64,000 nucleotides of DNA from an uncultured Aquimarina sp. (lineage in GTDB: Bacteria; Bacteroidota; Bacteroidia; Flavobacteriales; Flavobacteriaceae). The notes under the pieces were generated by a model, which did no database searches, was not told where the DNA came from, and was given only the letters and a program-made list of their open reading frames with translations. The translations under genes were made by a program, and so were the position numbers. The DNA is taken from contig CANMLS010000018.1 of NCBI GenBank assembly GCA_947498785.1, positions 1 to 64,000 of the forward strand, in the 5' to 3' direction. Shown here in pieces: positions 33,927-43,130 of the stretch. Every line of letters starts with the position of its first letter. The stretch's first letter is position 1.

Positions 33927-34553
33927 TTAAAAATTATACTTTTTCTCGATGGCATAACGTAATAATTCTCCTTTGCCATGGAGTCCAAGTTTACGAATAA
34001 TATTTTTACGATGCGTTTCTACTGTGGATACTGAGTTAAAACGTATCGCTGCAATTTCTGATGAGGTTTTTCCTTGTCCGATGAGTTTTAAAATTTCGCG
34101 TTCACTTTTAGAGAGTAATTGCTTTTTGGCCGACTGTTTACCATCTTTAGAAAAAAGTGATATATCTATAGCAGCATCAAAATAGGTTTCTCCTCGTATA
34201 ACTTGATGAATAGCGCTTAATACTTCTTCTAGAGGAGAGTTTTTTAATAAATACCCTGATGCACCAGCATCAATCATTTGTCGCACTGCATCTTCTTGAT
34301 CAAACATAGAAAAGGCAATAATTTTGGTGTGTGGTAATTCTTTTTTTATGATTTTGGTTACAACAATACCATCGATTTTGGGCATTCTAATATCTGTTAG
34401 TACTATTTTGGGTTGCTTTTTACGAACAATATCCAGTAGTTTTTCTCCATCATTAGCCATGCCTACAATGCTAATTTCTTCTTCATATCTTAGAAGAAGT
34501 TCTATTCCGTCAATAAGAGATTGGTGATCTTCAGCTATTGCGATAGTAATCAT
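33927..34553 (-). CDS. NarL/LuxR-type response regulator
   Basis: 208 aa. Receiver domain 1-120 with acidic pocket (AEDH at the start), phospho-Asp in VLTDIRMPKIDG near residue 56, and Lys in YLLKNSPL near residue 106. C-terminal LuxR HTH: LSKSEREILKLIGQGKTSSEIAAIRFNSVSTVETHRKNIIRKLG. It overlaps the sensor kinase gene by 4 nt (ATGA type), so the two form a matched two-component pair. The 21-bp repeats just downstream could be its targets (inference). Confidence 0.92.
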   Translation of the reverse strand: MITIAIAEDHQSLIDGIELLLRYEEEISIVGMANDGEKLLDIVRKKQPKIVLTDIRMPKIDGIVVTKIIKKELPHTKIIAFSMFDQEDAVRQMIDAGASGYLLKNSPLEEVLSAIHQVIRGETYFDAAIDISLFSKDGKQSAKKQLLSKSEREILKLIGQGKTSSEIAAIRFNSVSTVETHRKNIIRKLGLHGKGELLRYAIEKKYNF

Positions 34554-36460
34554 ATAGGTATATTTATGATGATATTAGTTCCTTTTCCTATAGTAGAATC
34601 AATCTCAAAAGTTCCTTCGAGATATTCTATGCGTTTTTCTATGGTTTTTAATCCCATACCATCTTTTTCTACCGATACTTTAGAGTCAAATCCTTTTCCG
34701 TTATCCTCAATAATAATGTTTAACAGAGAATCATGATTTGTTAAAGAGATGTGTACTTCTGTTGCATTGGCGTGTTTGATGATATTGGTGATCAATTCTT
34801 GTATCATTCTAAATATTGAAATCTCTAAGCCATTATCTAATCGTTCCTCTAATCCATAATCTTGTACTTCGATTTGAAGAGTATTAGTATTAGAAGCTTT
34901 TTTTGCAAATTTTTTGATTGCTGGTAATAATCCTTGATTAGCCATTACACCACTATTTTTTTCATGGGCAATGGTTCTTACTTTTTGATAAGCTTCTTCT
35001 AACAGGTGATCTGTTTTGGTATATAGTTCTTCAATATTTTTTGTTTTTGAGTTATTTCTATTTTTGGTTAAGTGTTGAAAATGAAGTTTGACGGTGGCTA
35101 ATGTACTTCCTAAGTTGTCATGTAACTCATTAGCCAAACGCTGTCGTTCTTTTTCCTGACCAGAAATCATAGCGTCAATAGCGGTGAGTTCCTGATCCTT
35201 GAGTAGTTTTTCTGTTTTTTGAATTTCTATCTCTCGTTCTTGTTCGGCTATGCGTTGTTTGCGTTTTGTGTTTTTGTAAACAAGTAATACGATTATAGAT
35301 CCGACTATGAGAATAGAAATAGAGCCTATCAGGAGGTTTCTATTTCGTAGTCTATTAGCCTCAGTTTTAAGGTTGGTATTGAGCAGTTGTATAATTTTCT
35401 TTTCTTTTTCTGCAGTATCAAGTTTTACGTTTAATTCTGAAATTTTCAAGGTATTTTGATTGTACTTTAATTTGTGTTCTATCTTTATTGATTTATGTAA
35501 AAATTGATAGGCTGAATCATATTTTTTGAGTTCGAAATAGTATTTGGCAGAATTCCTATGAATATACAACTGGCTTCTAAGAGGTGATGTATGATCTATA
35601 TAGTTTCTGGAAGAATCTAGATACTTCAAGGCGTTTTTGAAATTGTTTTCTTCTGCATCCATTGCTGATAATCGGATATAAGACCCAAAAGTCATATACC
35701 TCATAAAAGGATATGATTTTGTAGTATTTAGTGTTTTTTTATGAAATTTTCTGGCCTTTTTATGATCTTTTTCAAAACCAGCATAAATTGCTTTTTCATA
35801 ATAGTATTTTACTAAAAGGTTATTGTATTTTGAAAATTCAGAGTCTATTATGTTTTCTATATCACAGAAATTTTCTTTAAGAGAAAATTCATCCTTATTA
35901 ATGGTTTTTGAATTCAAGATCAATTTATAAAGCTCATACCAAAATAAATCAATTTTATCGAATGATAATGTATAAAGTTCTTTTAAGAAGTTTTTATGTA
36001 ATTCATTAGTACTTAGTATTTCCCAGTGAAAAAGTTCTAATAACCCTAGGATGAATTGTTTTGTTATGGGAGCATATCCTATTTCTTTTGATAAGTAGTA
36101 ACCTTGAGAAAAATATTCATATGATTTGCTTTGAAGTGGATGAAGATATAATTCATTATATCCTAATAATAAAAGTAAGGTAGCTTTTTCAAATTTGGAA
36201 TTGGTGATGTAATTTTTTTTATTGTATTCTTCAAGTATATCTCTTCGACCAGATTGATAGAGAGTATTTGCAAGTTTTTCTAATAATATAACTTCTTTTC
36301 CTTCAAGGTTTTTAAGTTGAAGTTTTGCTTTTTCAAACTCTAAACTTTTTAGACTAAAAAAATAGGCATCATAAATATCTAAATTATTTTTTGGATACAT
36401 TGCTGTTCCAAATAGACAGGAAACAAAAAGAAGGAAAAGAAGTGTTATTGTTTTTTTCAC
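34550..36460 (-). CDS. Sensor histidine kinase, HisKA_3 type with TPR-like sensor
   Basis: 636 aa. Signal sequence, then a helical TPR-like periplasmic part (about 25-380), a membrane helix (LLIGSISILIVGSIIVLLVY near 385), a coiled coil, the HisKA_3 box ERQRLANELHDNLGSTLATVKLHF with the phospho-His near residue 445, and an HATPase_c domain with ELITNIIKHANA, IIIEDNGKGFD and GMGLKTIEKRI. This is the flavobacterial DegS/NarX-like layout. It overlaps both neighbours by 4 nt: the regulator after it and the unknown gene before it. Confidence 0.9.
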   Translation of the reverse strand: MKKTITLLFLLFVSCLFGTAMYPKNNLDIYDAYFFSLKSLEFEKAKLQLKNLEGKEVILLEKLANTLYQSGRRDILEEYNKKNYITNSKFEKATLLLLLGYNELYLHPLQSKSYEYFSQGYYLSKEIGYAPITKQFILGLLELFHWEILSTNELHKNFLKELYTLSFDKIDLFWYELYKLILNSKTINKDEFSLKENFCDIENIIDSEFSKYNNLLVKYYYEKAIYAGFEKDHKKARKFHKKTLNTTKSYPFMRYMTFGSYIRLSAMDAEENNFKNALKYLDSSRNYIDHTSPLRSQLYIHRNSAKYYFELKKYDSAYQFLHKSIKIEHKLKYNQNTLKISELNVKLDTAEKEKKIIQLLNTNLKTEANRLRNRNLLIGSISILIVGSIIVLLVYKNTKRKQRIAEQEREIEIQKTEKLLKDQELTAIDAMISGQEKERQRLANELHDNLGSTLATVKLHFQHLTKNRNNSKTKNIEELYTKTDHLLEEAYQKVRTIAHEKNSGVMANQGLLPAIKKFAKKASNTNTLQIEVQDYGLEERLDNGLEISIFRMIQELITNIIKHANATEVHISLTNHDSLLNIIIEDNGKGFDSKVSVEKDGMGLKTIEKRIEYLEGTFEIDSTIGKGTNIIINIPI

Positions 36461-37110
36461 CTTACAATTGCGTTGATTCGACTTCTAGGGCATCTGCCAT
36501 CAACAGTTGTTTTATTATTGTCTGTGGCAATTGGGGATAAAAATCTTATCGTAGGTGCTTTTATAGCTGGAGGTTTTCCTGTTGATACTCGTATCCTATG
36601 ATTGGTATTTGGGATAGTTTGAAAATCATCACTTGGAATATCATCATATCGATATTCTTTTTTTAGCAATGTCAATCCATCCCTATCATAAAATTCTGTG
36701 TCAAAAGCAAAATTTGACACACCTAAATCATCATTTGCAAATTGTTCTAGTGTTCTATTAAATATTAATTTAGAGTTGTTGGTTATGGTTTCTGTTTTAT
36801 CAAAAACAAATTTTTTAATAATTGAGTCAGCTTCAAAAGCCTTTATTTTAAGGTGAAAATTAATGCTCCCATCGTTGTCGTTTTTTATTGGATTTGAAAT
36901 GCCGATTATTCCCAAGTTGATAATTCCTTTGTAATTAATGAGGAATAATTCAACTCCTTCTAAGGATGTTTCATGATTTTTGGTTGATTTAGATGTTTGA
37001 AATCTTGCAAAAATTCCGAAGAAAGTTTCATACAATTGTGAAGTATATACGAGTTGGAAATGATTTTTATTTGAAAAATCAAAGGATAGGGTTAGTTCTA
37101 ATTCTTCCAT
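36457..37110 (-). CDS. Unknown protein translationally coupled to the histidine kinase
   Basis: 217 aa, no signal peptide. Mostly predicted beta strands (ELELTLSFDFSNKNHFQLVYTSQLYETFFGIFARFQTSK, VELFLINYKGIINLGIIGISNP, SINFHLKIKAFEADSIIKKFVF), then a Pro/Arg-rich basic tail (RCPRSRINAIVR). It is the first gene of the operon and overlaps the kinase gene by 4 nt, so it probably takes part in the same signalling. I do not know the family. Confidence 0.55.
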   Translation of the reverse strand: MEELELTLSFDFSNKNHFQLVYTSQLYETFFGIFARFQTSKSTKNHETSLEGVELFLINYKGIINLGIIGISNPIKNDNDGSINFHLKIKAFEADSIIKKFVFDKTETITNNSKLIFNRTLEQFANDDLGVSNFAFDTEFYDRDGLTLLKKEYRYDDIPSDDFQTIPNTNHRIRVSTGKPPAIKAPTIRFLSPIATDNNKTTVDGRCPRSRINAIVR

Positions 37111-37232
37111 TTTAATTGTTTTTAGTTAGTTATTTAGTTCCTCCAAAATTCTTTAAAAAGGACATATCATATTATACCCGATACAAGGTATTTTTCCTTT
37201 GATAATAAAATTCCAAAAGATATTTAGGTTAT

Positions 37233-37248
37233 ATATCAAATATGATAT
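37233..37248. promoter_or_regulatory. Small inverted repeat upstream of the two-component operon
   Basis: ATATCA (37233-37238) and TGATAT (37243-37248) with a 4-nt spacer, in the 186-bp gap upstream of the operon. May be an operator, but such repeats also arise by chance in AT-rich DNA. Confidence 0.2.
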
Positions 37249-37296
37249 TAACTAAAAAGATTACTATTTTGACAGAAAACTAGGGGTGTTGATGGT

Positions 37297-37488
37297 TTAC
37301 TCAGGTTGTAAATACGTTTTTAACATAAATAACAATAAAATAAAGATAATAAAACCAATCAAAATGAAGACGCTGCCTTTGTAATATTTACGATGTAGTC
37401 TGATGTCTTTTCTATAGCTGAAGATCATTAATAGGATAAAAGCTATAACAAAACATCCTGCAAATATCAATTGGCCTGTACTAAACAT
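37297..37488 (-). CDS. Small two-helix membrane protein
   Basis: 63 aa. Helix 1 LIFAGCFVIAFILLMIFSY, a basic cytoplasmic loop RKDIRLHRKYYKGS, helix 2 VFILIGFIIFILLLFMLKTYL. Both ends would face out, by the positive-inside rule. I recall similar proteins throughout Flavobacteriia but no function. It is divergent from the MazG-like gene, 53 bp away. Confidence 0.65.
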   Translation of the reverse strand: MFSTGQLIFAGCFVIAFILLMIFSYRKDIRLHRKYYKGSVFILIGFIIFILLLFMLKTYLQPE

Positions 37489-37541
37489 AATTTGCTATTT
37501 TTACGGCAAAGATAATAACTGAGATCAATAAAAATCAACAT

Positions 37542-37928
37542 ATGAAAGATAAAATTAGTGCGGTACAAGAGTTTCATACTGCGTTTAAATTGGGATACAA
37601 GAATGAACCTGTTGCTGATTTGGGAGAGGCAAAAAATACACTGCGATTCAACCTTATGAAAGAAGAGAATGAAGAGTATTTTGAAGCAGCTCAGGACAAT
37701 GATTTAGTAGAGGTGGCTGATGCTTTAGGAGATATGTTGTATATTTTATGTGGTACTATTATAGAGCATGGTATGCAGCACAAAATCGAAGAGGTGTTTA
37801 ATGAAATTCAGCGAAGTAATATGAGTAAGTTAGGTGAAGATGGATTACCCATTTATCGCGAGGATGGCAAAGTTTTAAAAGGCCCAAACTATTTTAAACC
37901 AAATATTAAAGAAATCTTAGATCGATAA
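37542..37928 (+). CDS. MazG-like nucleoside triphosphate pyrophosphohydrolase
   Basis: 128 aa, all-helical. The metal site follows the MazG/PRA-PH pattern: LMKEENEEYFEAAQDNDLVEVADALGDMLYIL, with ExxE...ExxD acids. The later part NMSKLGEDGLPIYREDGKVLKGPNYFKPNI is usual for this flavobacterial group. It likely hydrolyses NTPs or dNTPs to monophosphates for pool cleaning; the true substrate is unknown. Single gene. Confidence 0.8.
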   Translation: MKDKISAVQEFHTAFKLGYKNEPVADLGEAKNTLRFNLMKEENEEYFEAAQDNDLVEVADALGDMLYILCGTIIEHGMQHKIEEVFNEIQRSNMSKLGEDGLPIYREDGKVLKGPNYFKPNIKEILDR

Positions 37929-38129
37929 ATAATATTATTTCTGATTTATAATTTACCTTTTTTCTACTGATACTTTAAAATAAAACTAAACTGTAGCTGG
38001 AGCTGTGCTAGATTTTTCTTTTTCACCTAACCAGAAAGATAATTGTTTTTTATTGGAGTTTTTTTACAAAATGTTTATGTTCTTTTAATCTAATTATTAG
38101 TTTATTTTTTAAGGTAATTTGCTTAAAAT

Positions 38130-39197
38130 CTATACTTTATATCTCCATCCAAAAGGATCTTCAGAGATGTTATATTGTATATCCATAAGAGCTTTTTTGA
38201 AATAGTCGGCATAAGAATTTTCTTGTTTTTGGATTTCATAATGTTCACCCTGATATCCAAAAGCTTTTACAGGACTTACTACTGCAGCAGTACCTGCTCC
38301 AAATATTTCTTTAAGACTTCCATTTTTAGCAGCTTCAACAATTTCACTTACCTTTACTGGTCTTACATCTACTTTTATTCCTTCTTTTTCGGCAATAGTA
38401 ATTAAGCTTTTACGTGTCACTCCATCCAAAATACGATCACTGATAGGAGCAGTAAGTAAGGTGTCATTAACTCTAAAAAAGACATTCATAGTCCCAGCTT
38501 CTTCCATGTACTCATGTGCATTAGAATCAGTCCAGATTACTTGCTGGTATCCTTGTTCTTTAGCAAGATTGGTTGGGTAAAATTGTCCTGCATAGTTACC
38601 AGCTGCTTTAGCGTATCCAAAACCACCACTGGCAGAACGACTAAATTTTTCGGCAACCAAAACACTTACATCTCCACTATAATAGGATTGTGCAGGAGAA
38701 CATATGATCAAAAATTTATATTCATCTGCTTCAGAAGCAGAAACACTTGCTTGAGTGGCGATGACAAATGGTCGAATATATAAAGAGTTTCCAAAACCTG
38801 GTTTGATCCAATTATTATCTAATTTTAATAAAGCATTTAGACCATCAAAGAAATACTCTTTTGGAAATTCTGGCATTGCCAGACGCTCTGCTGATTTGTT
38901 AATTCGATTAAAATTTTCATCGGGTCTGAATAGAAAAGTATCTCCCTTATCATCTTTGTAAGCTTTCATACCTTCAAAAACAGCTTGCCCATAGTGAAAG
39001 ACACGAGCAGAAGGATCCATAGTAAGAGGTCCGTATGGGACAATCTTTGGTGTTTGCCATTCTCCATTCATATAATCGCAGACAAACATATGATCTGTAA
39101 ATATTTTTCCGAAATTAAGATTTTCAAAATCTACCTGTCCAATTTTGGATTTACTTACTTCATTAATTTCTAAAGTCTGAGAAATTGTGTTTTTCAT
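38130..39197 (-). CDS. ilvE: Branched-chain amino acid aminotransferase
   Basis: 355 aa, type II BCAT length. PGPL-like start (PYGPLTMDPSARVFHYGQAVFEGMKAYK), the PLP Lys in GGFGYAKAAGNYAGQ near residue 195, and EEAGTMNVFF with the phosphate and substrate loop; C-terminal IFGAGTAAVVSPV. It moves the amino group between 2-oxoglutarate and Val, Leu or Ile, in synthesis and breakdown. It stands alone and is divergent from the DUF4920 gene. Confidence 0.94.
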   Translation of the reverse strand: MKNTISQTLEINEVSKSKIGQVDFENLNFGKIFTDHMFVCDYMNGEWQTPKIVPYGPLTMDPSARVFHYGQAVFEGMKAYKDDKGDTFLFRPDENFNRINKSAERLAMPEFPKEYFFDGLNALLKLDNNWIKPGFGNSLYIRPFVIATQASVSASEADEYKFLIICSPAQSYYSGDVSVLVAEKFSRSASGGFGYAKAAGNYAGQFYPTNLAKEQGYQQVIWTDSNAHEYMEEAGTMNVFFRVNDTLLTAPISDRILDGVTRKSLITIAEKEGIKVDVRPVKVSEIVEAAKNGSLKEIFGAGTAAVVSPVKAFGYQGEHYEIQKQENSYADYFKKALMDIQYNISEDPFGWRYKV

Positions 39198-39342
39198 CCT
39201 ATTTAAATTTAAAAAAAAAGGGTAGTAAACTACCGCGAGTTTATAAACTATACTCTTTGCCTGAAAATAAAAGTGATACTCACCTTATAGCTTTCCTTAC
39301 AAAAATACCTTTTTCTGTTAAAATAAGAATTTTAAAAATGTT

Positions 39343-39350
39343 TAATTTTG
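39343..39350 (+). promoter_or_regulatory. -7 box of the DUF4920-mnmD operon
   Basis: TAATTTTG matches TAnnTTTG exactly and lies 25 nt before the ATG at 39376, giving a short leader. Confidence 0.45.
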
Positions 39351-39375
39351 CAAAACGTAAGAATAATAAAAGATT

Positions 39376-39882
39376 ATGAAAAAAAACATACTATTTTTTG
39401 CGGGATTGCTATTATTGGTGAGCTGTGATTTATCGAATAAAAGTCAGAATACATTCTCTGTTTCAGAGACTGATAGCAAAAACTATGAAAATTTCGGAGA
39501 AAAAGTGTCCCCAAAGAATATTCATGATAAAAATTCGATTGCAGAACAATATGAATCTCTTAAAGAAGGAGATACAGTTGCAATTACATTTTCAAGCACA
39601 GTTAATGATGTTTGTAAAGTTAAAGGATGTTGGATGAAAGTGACTCTTGGAAATGATAAAGAAGCCATGATAAAGTTTAAAGATTATGGTTTTTTTGTTC
39701 CTATGGATATCGAAAATGATACAGTGATTGTTCAAGGTAAGGCATATATAAGTGAGGTGTCTGTAGATGAACAACGTCATCTTGCAAGCGATGCTGGAAA
39801 AACAAATGAAGAGATAGCGAGTATTACAACTGCAAAAAAAACATACTCATTTATCGCAGATGGGGTTTTGATAAAAGACTAA
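39376..39882 (+). CDS. DUF4920 lipoprotein
   Basis: 168 aa. Lipoprotein signal with Cys at residue 17 (LLLLVSCDLS). The DUF4920 domain has ENFGEKVSP, VNDVCKVKGCWMKVTL with a CxxxGCWM motif (possible metal or redox Cys pair), FKDYGFFVPMDI and DEQRHLASDAGKTNEEI. Function unknown. It overlaps mnmD by one base (TAATG), so the pair is coupled. Confidence 0.88.
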   Translation: MKKNILFFAGLLLLVSCDLSNKSQNTFSVSETDSKNYENFGEKVSPKNIHDKNSIAEQYESLKEGDTVAITFSSTVNDVCKVKGCWMKVTLGNDKEAMIKFKDYGFFVPMDIENDTVIVQGKAYISEVSVDEQRHLASDAGKTNEEIASITTAKKTYSFIADGVLIKD

Positions 39883-40589
39883 TGCAAGATCAGATACAAC
39901 GCAAAATTATTACTACAGCAGATGGATCAAAAACGATCCGTTTACCAGAATTGAATGAGCAATATCATTCTAGGCATGGAGCAATTAATGAAGCTAAACA
40001 TGTTTTTATAGAAACAGGTTTTAACTACGTTTTAGGTGAGAACACTTTTAATCCACTTCGTGTTTTAGAAATAGGCTTCGGAACAGGATTAAACGCTTTT
40101 GTAACTTTTTTAGAAGCGCAGAAAACAAACCAAAAGATTAATTATGTAGGAGTAGAAGCATATCCAGTTTCTATAAATGAAGCAAAGCTTATGGAATATC
40201 CAGATGCTCTTTCTGAAAAAGAAAAGACAGATATTTTTGATATTTTACATGAATCATCTTGGGAACATCCATACGAAATCACATCTAATTTTACATTAAC
40301 AAAAAGGAAACAGTTTTTTGTTGATATAGAGGATCAAAACAGTTTTGATTTGATATATTTTGATGCTTTTGGTGCGAGAGTTCAACCAGAACTTTGGACT
40401 ACAGAAATTTTTAAGAAAATGTATAATGCGCTTTGTTTAAATGGAGTTTTGGTGACTTATGCAGCAAAAGGAAGTGTGCGAAGAGCAATGCAAGAAGTTG
40501 GTTTTGATACAGAAAGACTCCCTGGTCCTCCTGGAAAAAGAGAAATGCTTAGGGCTACAAAAAGAGATTGTACTTCTGGAGCAAACTGA
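39882..40589 (+). CDS. mnmD: tRNA (mnm5s2U34)-methyltransferase MnmD-like
   Basis: 235 aa. SAM-binding motif I is VLEIGFGTGLNAFVTFLEA near residue 65, then YVGVEAYPVS, LIYFDAFGARVQPELWTTEIFKKMY, and the family's C-terminal block YAAKGSVRRAMQEVGFDTERLPGPPGKREMLRA. It matches the methyltransferase half of bacterial MnmC (free-standing MnmD), which finishes the wobble base of some tRNAs. The FAD oxidase half is absent, as usual outside proteobacteria. Confidence 0.88.
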   Translation: MQDQIQRKIITTADGSKTIRLPELNEQYHSRHGAINEAKHVFIETGFNYVLGENTFNPLRVLEIGFGTGLNAFVTFLEAQKTNQKINYVGVEAYPVSINEAKLMEYPDALSEKEKTDIFDILHESSWEHPYEITSNFTLTKRKQFFVDIEDQNSFDLIYFDAFGARVQPELWTTEIFKKMYNALCLNGVLVTYAAKGSVRRAMQEVGFDTERLPGPPGKREMLRATKRDCTSGAN

Positions 40590-40779
40590 ATTTGTAAGAC
40601 AAAAATTTGGAGTAAATAATTGTTAAACCTATAATAAAGAAATTGGTTTTGTTACAAGGTGATGGTATTTTGTGTCAAAATCTAGTAAACCTATTGTATA
40701 AACAAAATAACTAGCACAAAGCACTTATTATAATAAGTGATCATTTGTCATAATGATCAAAAATAATAAAAAAGAACAG

Positions 40780-41685
40780 ATGAAAATTTTAATTACTGGT
40801 GCGACCGGTTTAATAGGTCAGGAAATAGTAAGTATGTGTCACCTGTCAAACATCGATGTAAATTACCTTACTACTAGTAAAAATAAATTAAGTTCTGATC
40901 CTGGTTATACAGGCTATTTTTGGGATCCAAAAAAGGGTGAAATAGATACTAATTGTTTTGTTGATGTAGAAGTGATTATTAATCTAGTAGGAGCCACGGT
41001 AGCAAAACGATGGACTTCATCCTATAAAAAAGAAATATTAGAGAGTAGAATTAATACCGCTGCTCTTATCTTGGAGTCTTTGAAAACCATAAAACATTCT
41101 GTTCGCCATATTGTTTCGGCCAGTGCAATCGGTATATATTTAGATTCATTTCAAAATTATTATATGGAAGATACACCCGAAAGAGATTCGGGTTTTTTGG
41201 GAGAAGTAGTACAACAATGGGAGAAGGCAGTACTTGATTTTGAAACTATAAATATCGATGTTAGTTTATTACGTATTGGATTGGTATTGTCAGAAAAAGG
41301 AGGGGCATTTCCTAAAATAGCAAGACCAATACAATTAGGGATGGGAGCTTTTTTTGGCAATGGTAAACAATGGCAGAGCTGGATACATGTTCACGATCTT
41401 GCTCGTATGTTCATGTTTGTCGTTAAGGAGGAATTAACAGGTGTTTTTAATGCAGTTACATCAAATCCTGTCTCTAATAAAAGACTTACTAAGGTGATCG
41501 CAGAAAAATATAATAAAAAAATCATATTACCTAATGTACCAAGACTTACCATGAAGTTGATTCTTGGTGATATGCATAGTCTTTTATTTTCGAGTCAGCG
41601 GGTGTGTAGTAGTAAGATTTCTTTTTTAGGATTTGATTTTAATTATGATAATATTGAGAAGGCAGTTGATGTACTGGTTGAATAA
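40780..41685 (+). CDS. TIGR01777 family NAD(P)-dependent epimerase
   Basis: 301 aa. Rossmann start MKILITGATGLIGQEIV, then VDVEVIINLVGATVAKRWTSSYKKEILESRI (family mark), SASAIGIY with SDR Ser/Tyr surroundings, ALLRIGLVLSEKGGAFPKI and WIHVHDLARMF. Relatives (YfcH, SulA-like) are poorly known in function. The ATG at 40780 was preferred because it directly opens the Rossmann strand; a start 27 nt earlier adds nine polar residues. Confidence 0.85.
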   Translation: MKILITGATGLIGQEIVSMCHLSNIDVNYLTTSKNKLSSDPGYTGYFWDPKKGEIDTNCFVDVEVIINLVGATVAKRWTSSYKKEILESRINTAALILESLKTIKHSVRHIVSASAIGIYLDSFQNYYMEDTPERDSGFLGEVVQQWEKAVLDFETINIDVSLLRIGLVLSEKGGAFPKIARPIQLGMGAFFGNGKQWQSWIHVHDLARMFMFVVKEELTGVFNAVTSNPVSNKRLTKVIAEKYNKKIILPNVPRLTMKLILGDMHSLLFSSQRVCSSKISFLGFDFNYDNIEKAVDVLVE

Positions 41686-41722
41686 AAAAACCGATATCAT
41701 TTTAATAATGACACCGGCTTTT
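41685..41722 (-). terminator. Terminator of the YceI gene
   Basis: On the minus strand a 15-bp stem with three G-U pairs (AAAAGCCGGTGTCAT side at 41708-41722) closes a short loop and ends in TTTTTT. On the plus strand the same pairs would be A-C mismatches, so it acts mainly on the minus strand. Confidence 0.6.
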
Positions 41723-41743
41723 GTTGTAAATAAGATTGTGAAA

Positions 41744-42415
41744 TTATCCTTTATTAGCTTTTACGGTAACTTTTAATTCAATGTCATCATTTATAAACTT
41801 ATCACCTAAGTCTGTAAATACTGATTTTGAAGCATAATTAATGCCCCAATCTGTACGATTAATAGTGAATATTTCTGTATTTAAAATCATAGTATCACCT
41901 TCTATAGATGTATTTGCAGGAAATAAAATGTTCTTTTTAATTCCTTTTATAGTAAGATTACCTTCTATATAAGTTTTTCCTTCTTTATTTGCAACTTCAG
42001 TTACTTCAAAAGAAGCTTTAGGATGTTGAGCTACGTTAAAAAAATGATCTTCGAGGTCTTTTCCTTCACCTTTTAAATGTTTTTCTAAATCTTCTTTTTC
42101 TTCTCCTTCAATATCAGTTACAGTGATAGATGTCATGTCAATTTCAAATGAAGCACCTTCAATTTTTTCATCTTTGATTTTAAGGTTGCCTTTTGCTATT
42201 TTAAGGGTTCCACTATGTTTCCCTGTTGGTTTTGAGCCTGTCCATTCTATAGTACTAGATGCAGAATCTACAATATAAGTAGTTGCTTCTGACGAAGCTT
42301 CTTTTACTTCTTCTGCCTCATTAGCTACTGTTTGATTTTGTTTTTCTCCTTTGCAAGAATAAGTAAAAATAATGATTGCAGTAGTTACTAATACGCCTAT
42401 TAGTTTGATTTTCAT
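41744..42415 (-). CDS. YceI-like lipoprotein
   Basis: 223 aa. Lipoprotein signal (IIIFTYSCKGE) and an acidic linker, then the YceI lipocalin-like domain: YIVDSASSTIEWTGSKPTGKHSGTLKIAKGNLKI, EDHFFNVAQHPKASFEVTEV, GNLTIKGIKKNILFPA and FTINRTDWGINYAS. YceI proteins bind isoprenoid lipids in the periplasm. The domain usually follows a plain signal peptide; here it is lipid-anchored. It lies divergent from grpE. Confidence 0.9.
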   Translation of the reverse strand: MKIKLIGVLVTTAIIIFTYSCKGEKQNQTVANEAEEVKEASSEATTYIVDSASSTIEWTGSKPTGKHSGTLKIAKGNLKIKDEKIEGASFEIDMTSITVTDIEGEEKEDLEKHLKGEGKDLEDHFFNVAQHPKASFEVTEVANKEGKTYIEGNLTIKGIKKNILFPANTSIEGDTMILNTEIFTINRTDWGINYASKSVFTDLGDKFINDDIELKVTVKANKG

Positions 42416-42501
42416 AAAAGTTAGTTTATATGGGTTCTATAATGATTTCAAAAATATTTTTTAACAAATGAAATACTCTTAATTATATACTAAAAAATTC
42501 C

Positions 42502-42543
42502 TGTGACATTATGACATTCAATTCAAAAATGGCAGTACTTTTG
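42502..42543 (+). promoter_or_regulatory. Promoter region of grpE-dnaJ
   Basis: The -7 box TACTTTTG (42536-42543) matches exactly. A direct repeat of TGACATT within TGTGACATTATGACATT (about 42502-42518) sits where a -33 element or heat-shock regulator site would be. Confidence 0.4.
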
Positions 42544-42581
42544 CTACTTCAAATTCAAAACGTATAAAAGGTACGAATTAC

Positions 42582-43124
42582 ATGAGTAAGAAAAATAAAA
42601 ATACTGAAGATGTAAAGGATCAGGTAGAAGAAGTACTTGATACCCCTGTTGATGAAACAGAGACTGAAATAATAGATCCTGTGACAGAGCTTAAAGAAGA
42701 ATTGAATAAGGAAAAAGATAAATTTTTAAGGCTTTTTGCAGAATTTGAAAACTATAAAAAACGAACTTCTAAAGAACGTTTGGAGTTATTCAAGACAGCA
42801 AGTCAGGATGTGATACAGTCTATGTTACCTGTATTAGATGATTTTGACAGAGCGTCAAAAGAAATTGAAAAGTCAGAAGATAAGAATCTTATCAAAGGAG
42901 TCGAACTTATTCATAACAAGTTAAAGGAAACCTTGAAAAGCAAAGGTTTGTCAGAAGTAGAAGTAATTGCTGGAGATGTTTTTAATGCAGATGATCATGA
43001 AGCTATTACTCAAATTCCAGCTCCGAGTGATGATCTTAAAGGTAAGATTGTTGACGTTATAGAAAAAGGCTATAAATTAGGGGATAAGGTTATTCGTTTC
43101 CCTAAAGTAGTAACTGGACAATAA
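42582..43124 (+). CDS. grpE: Nucleotide exchange factor GrpE
   Basis: 180 aa. Acidic N-terminus, long coiled coil (KEELNKEKDKFLRLFAEFENYKKRTSKERLELFKTASQDVIQSMLPVLDDFDRA) and the beta domain FNADDHEAITQIPAPSDDLKGKIVDVIEKGYKLGDKVIRFPKVVTG. It drives ADP release from DnaK. dnaJ follows after 6 nt; dnaK itself is elsewhere. Confidence 0.96.
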   Translation: MSKKNKNTEDVKDQVEEVLDTPVDETETEIIDPVTELKEELNKEKDKFLRLFAEFENYKKRTSKERLELFKTASQDVIQSMLPVLDDFDRASKEIEKSEDKNLIKGVELIHNKLKETLKSKGLSEVEVIAGDVFNADDHEAITQIPAPSDDLKGKIVDVIEKGYKLGDKVIRFPKVVTGQ

Positions 43125-43130
43125 ATAGGT

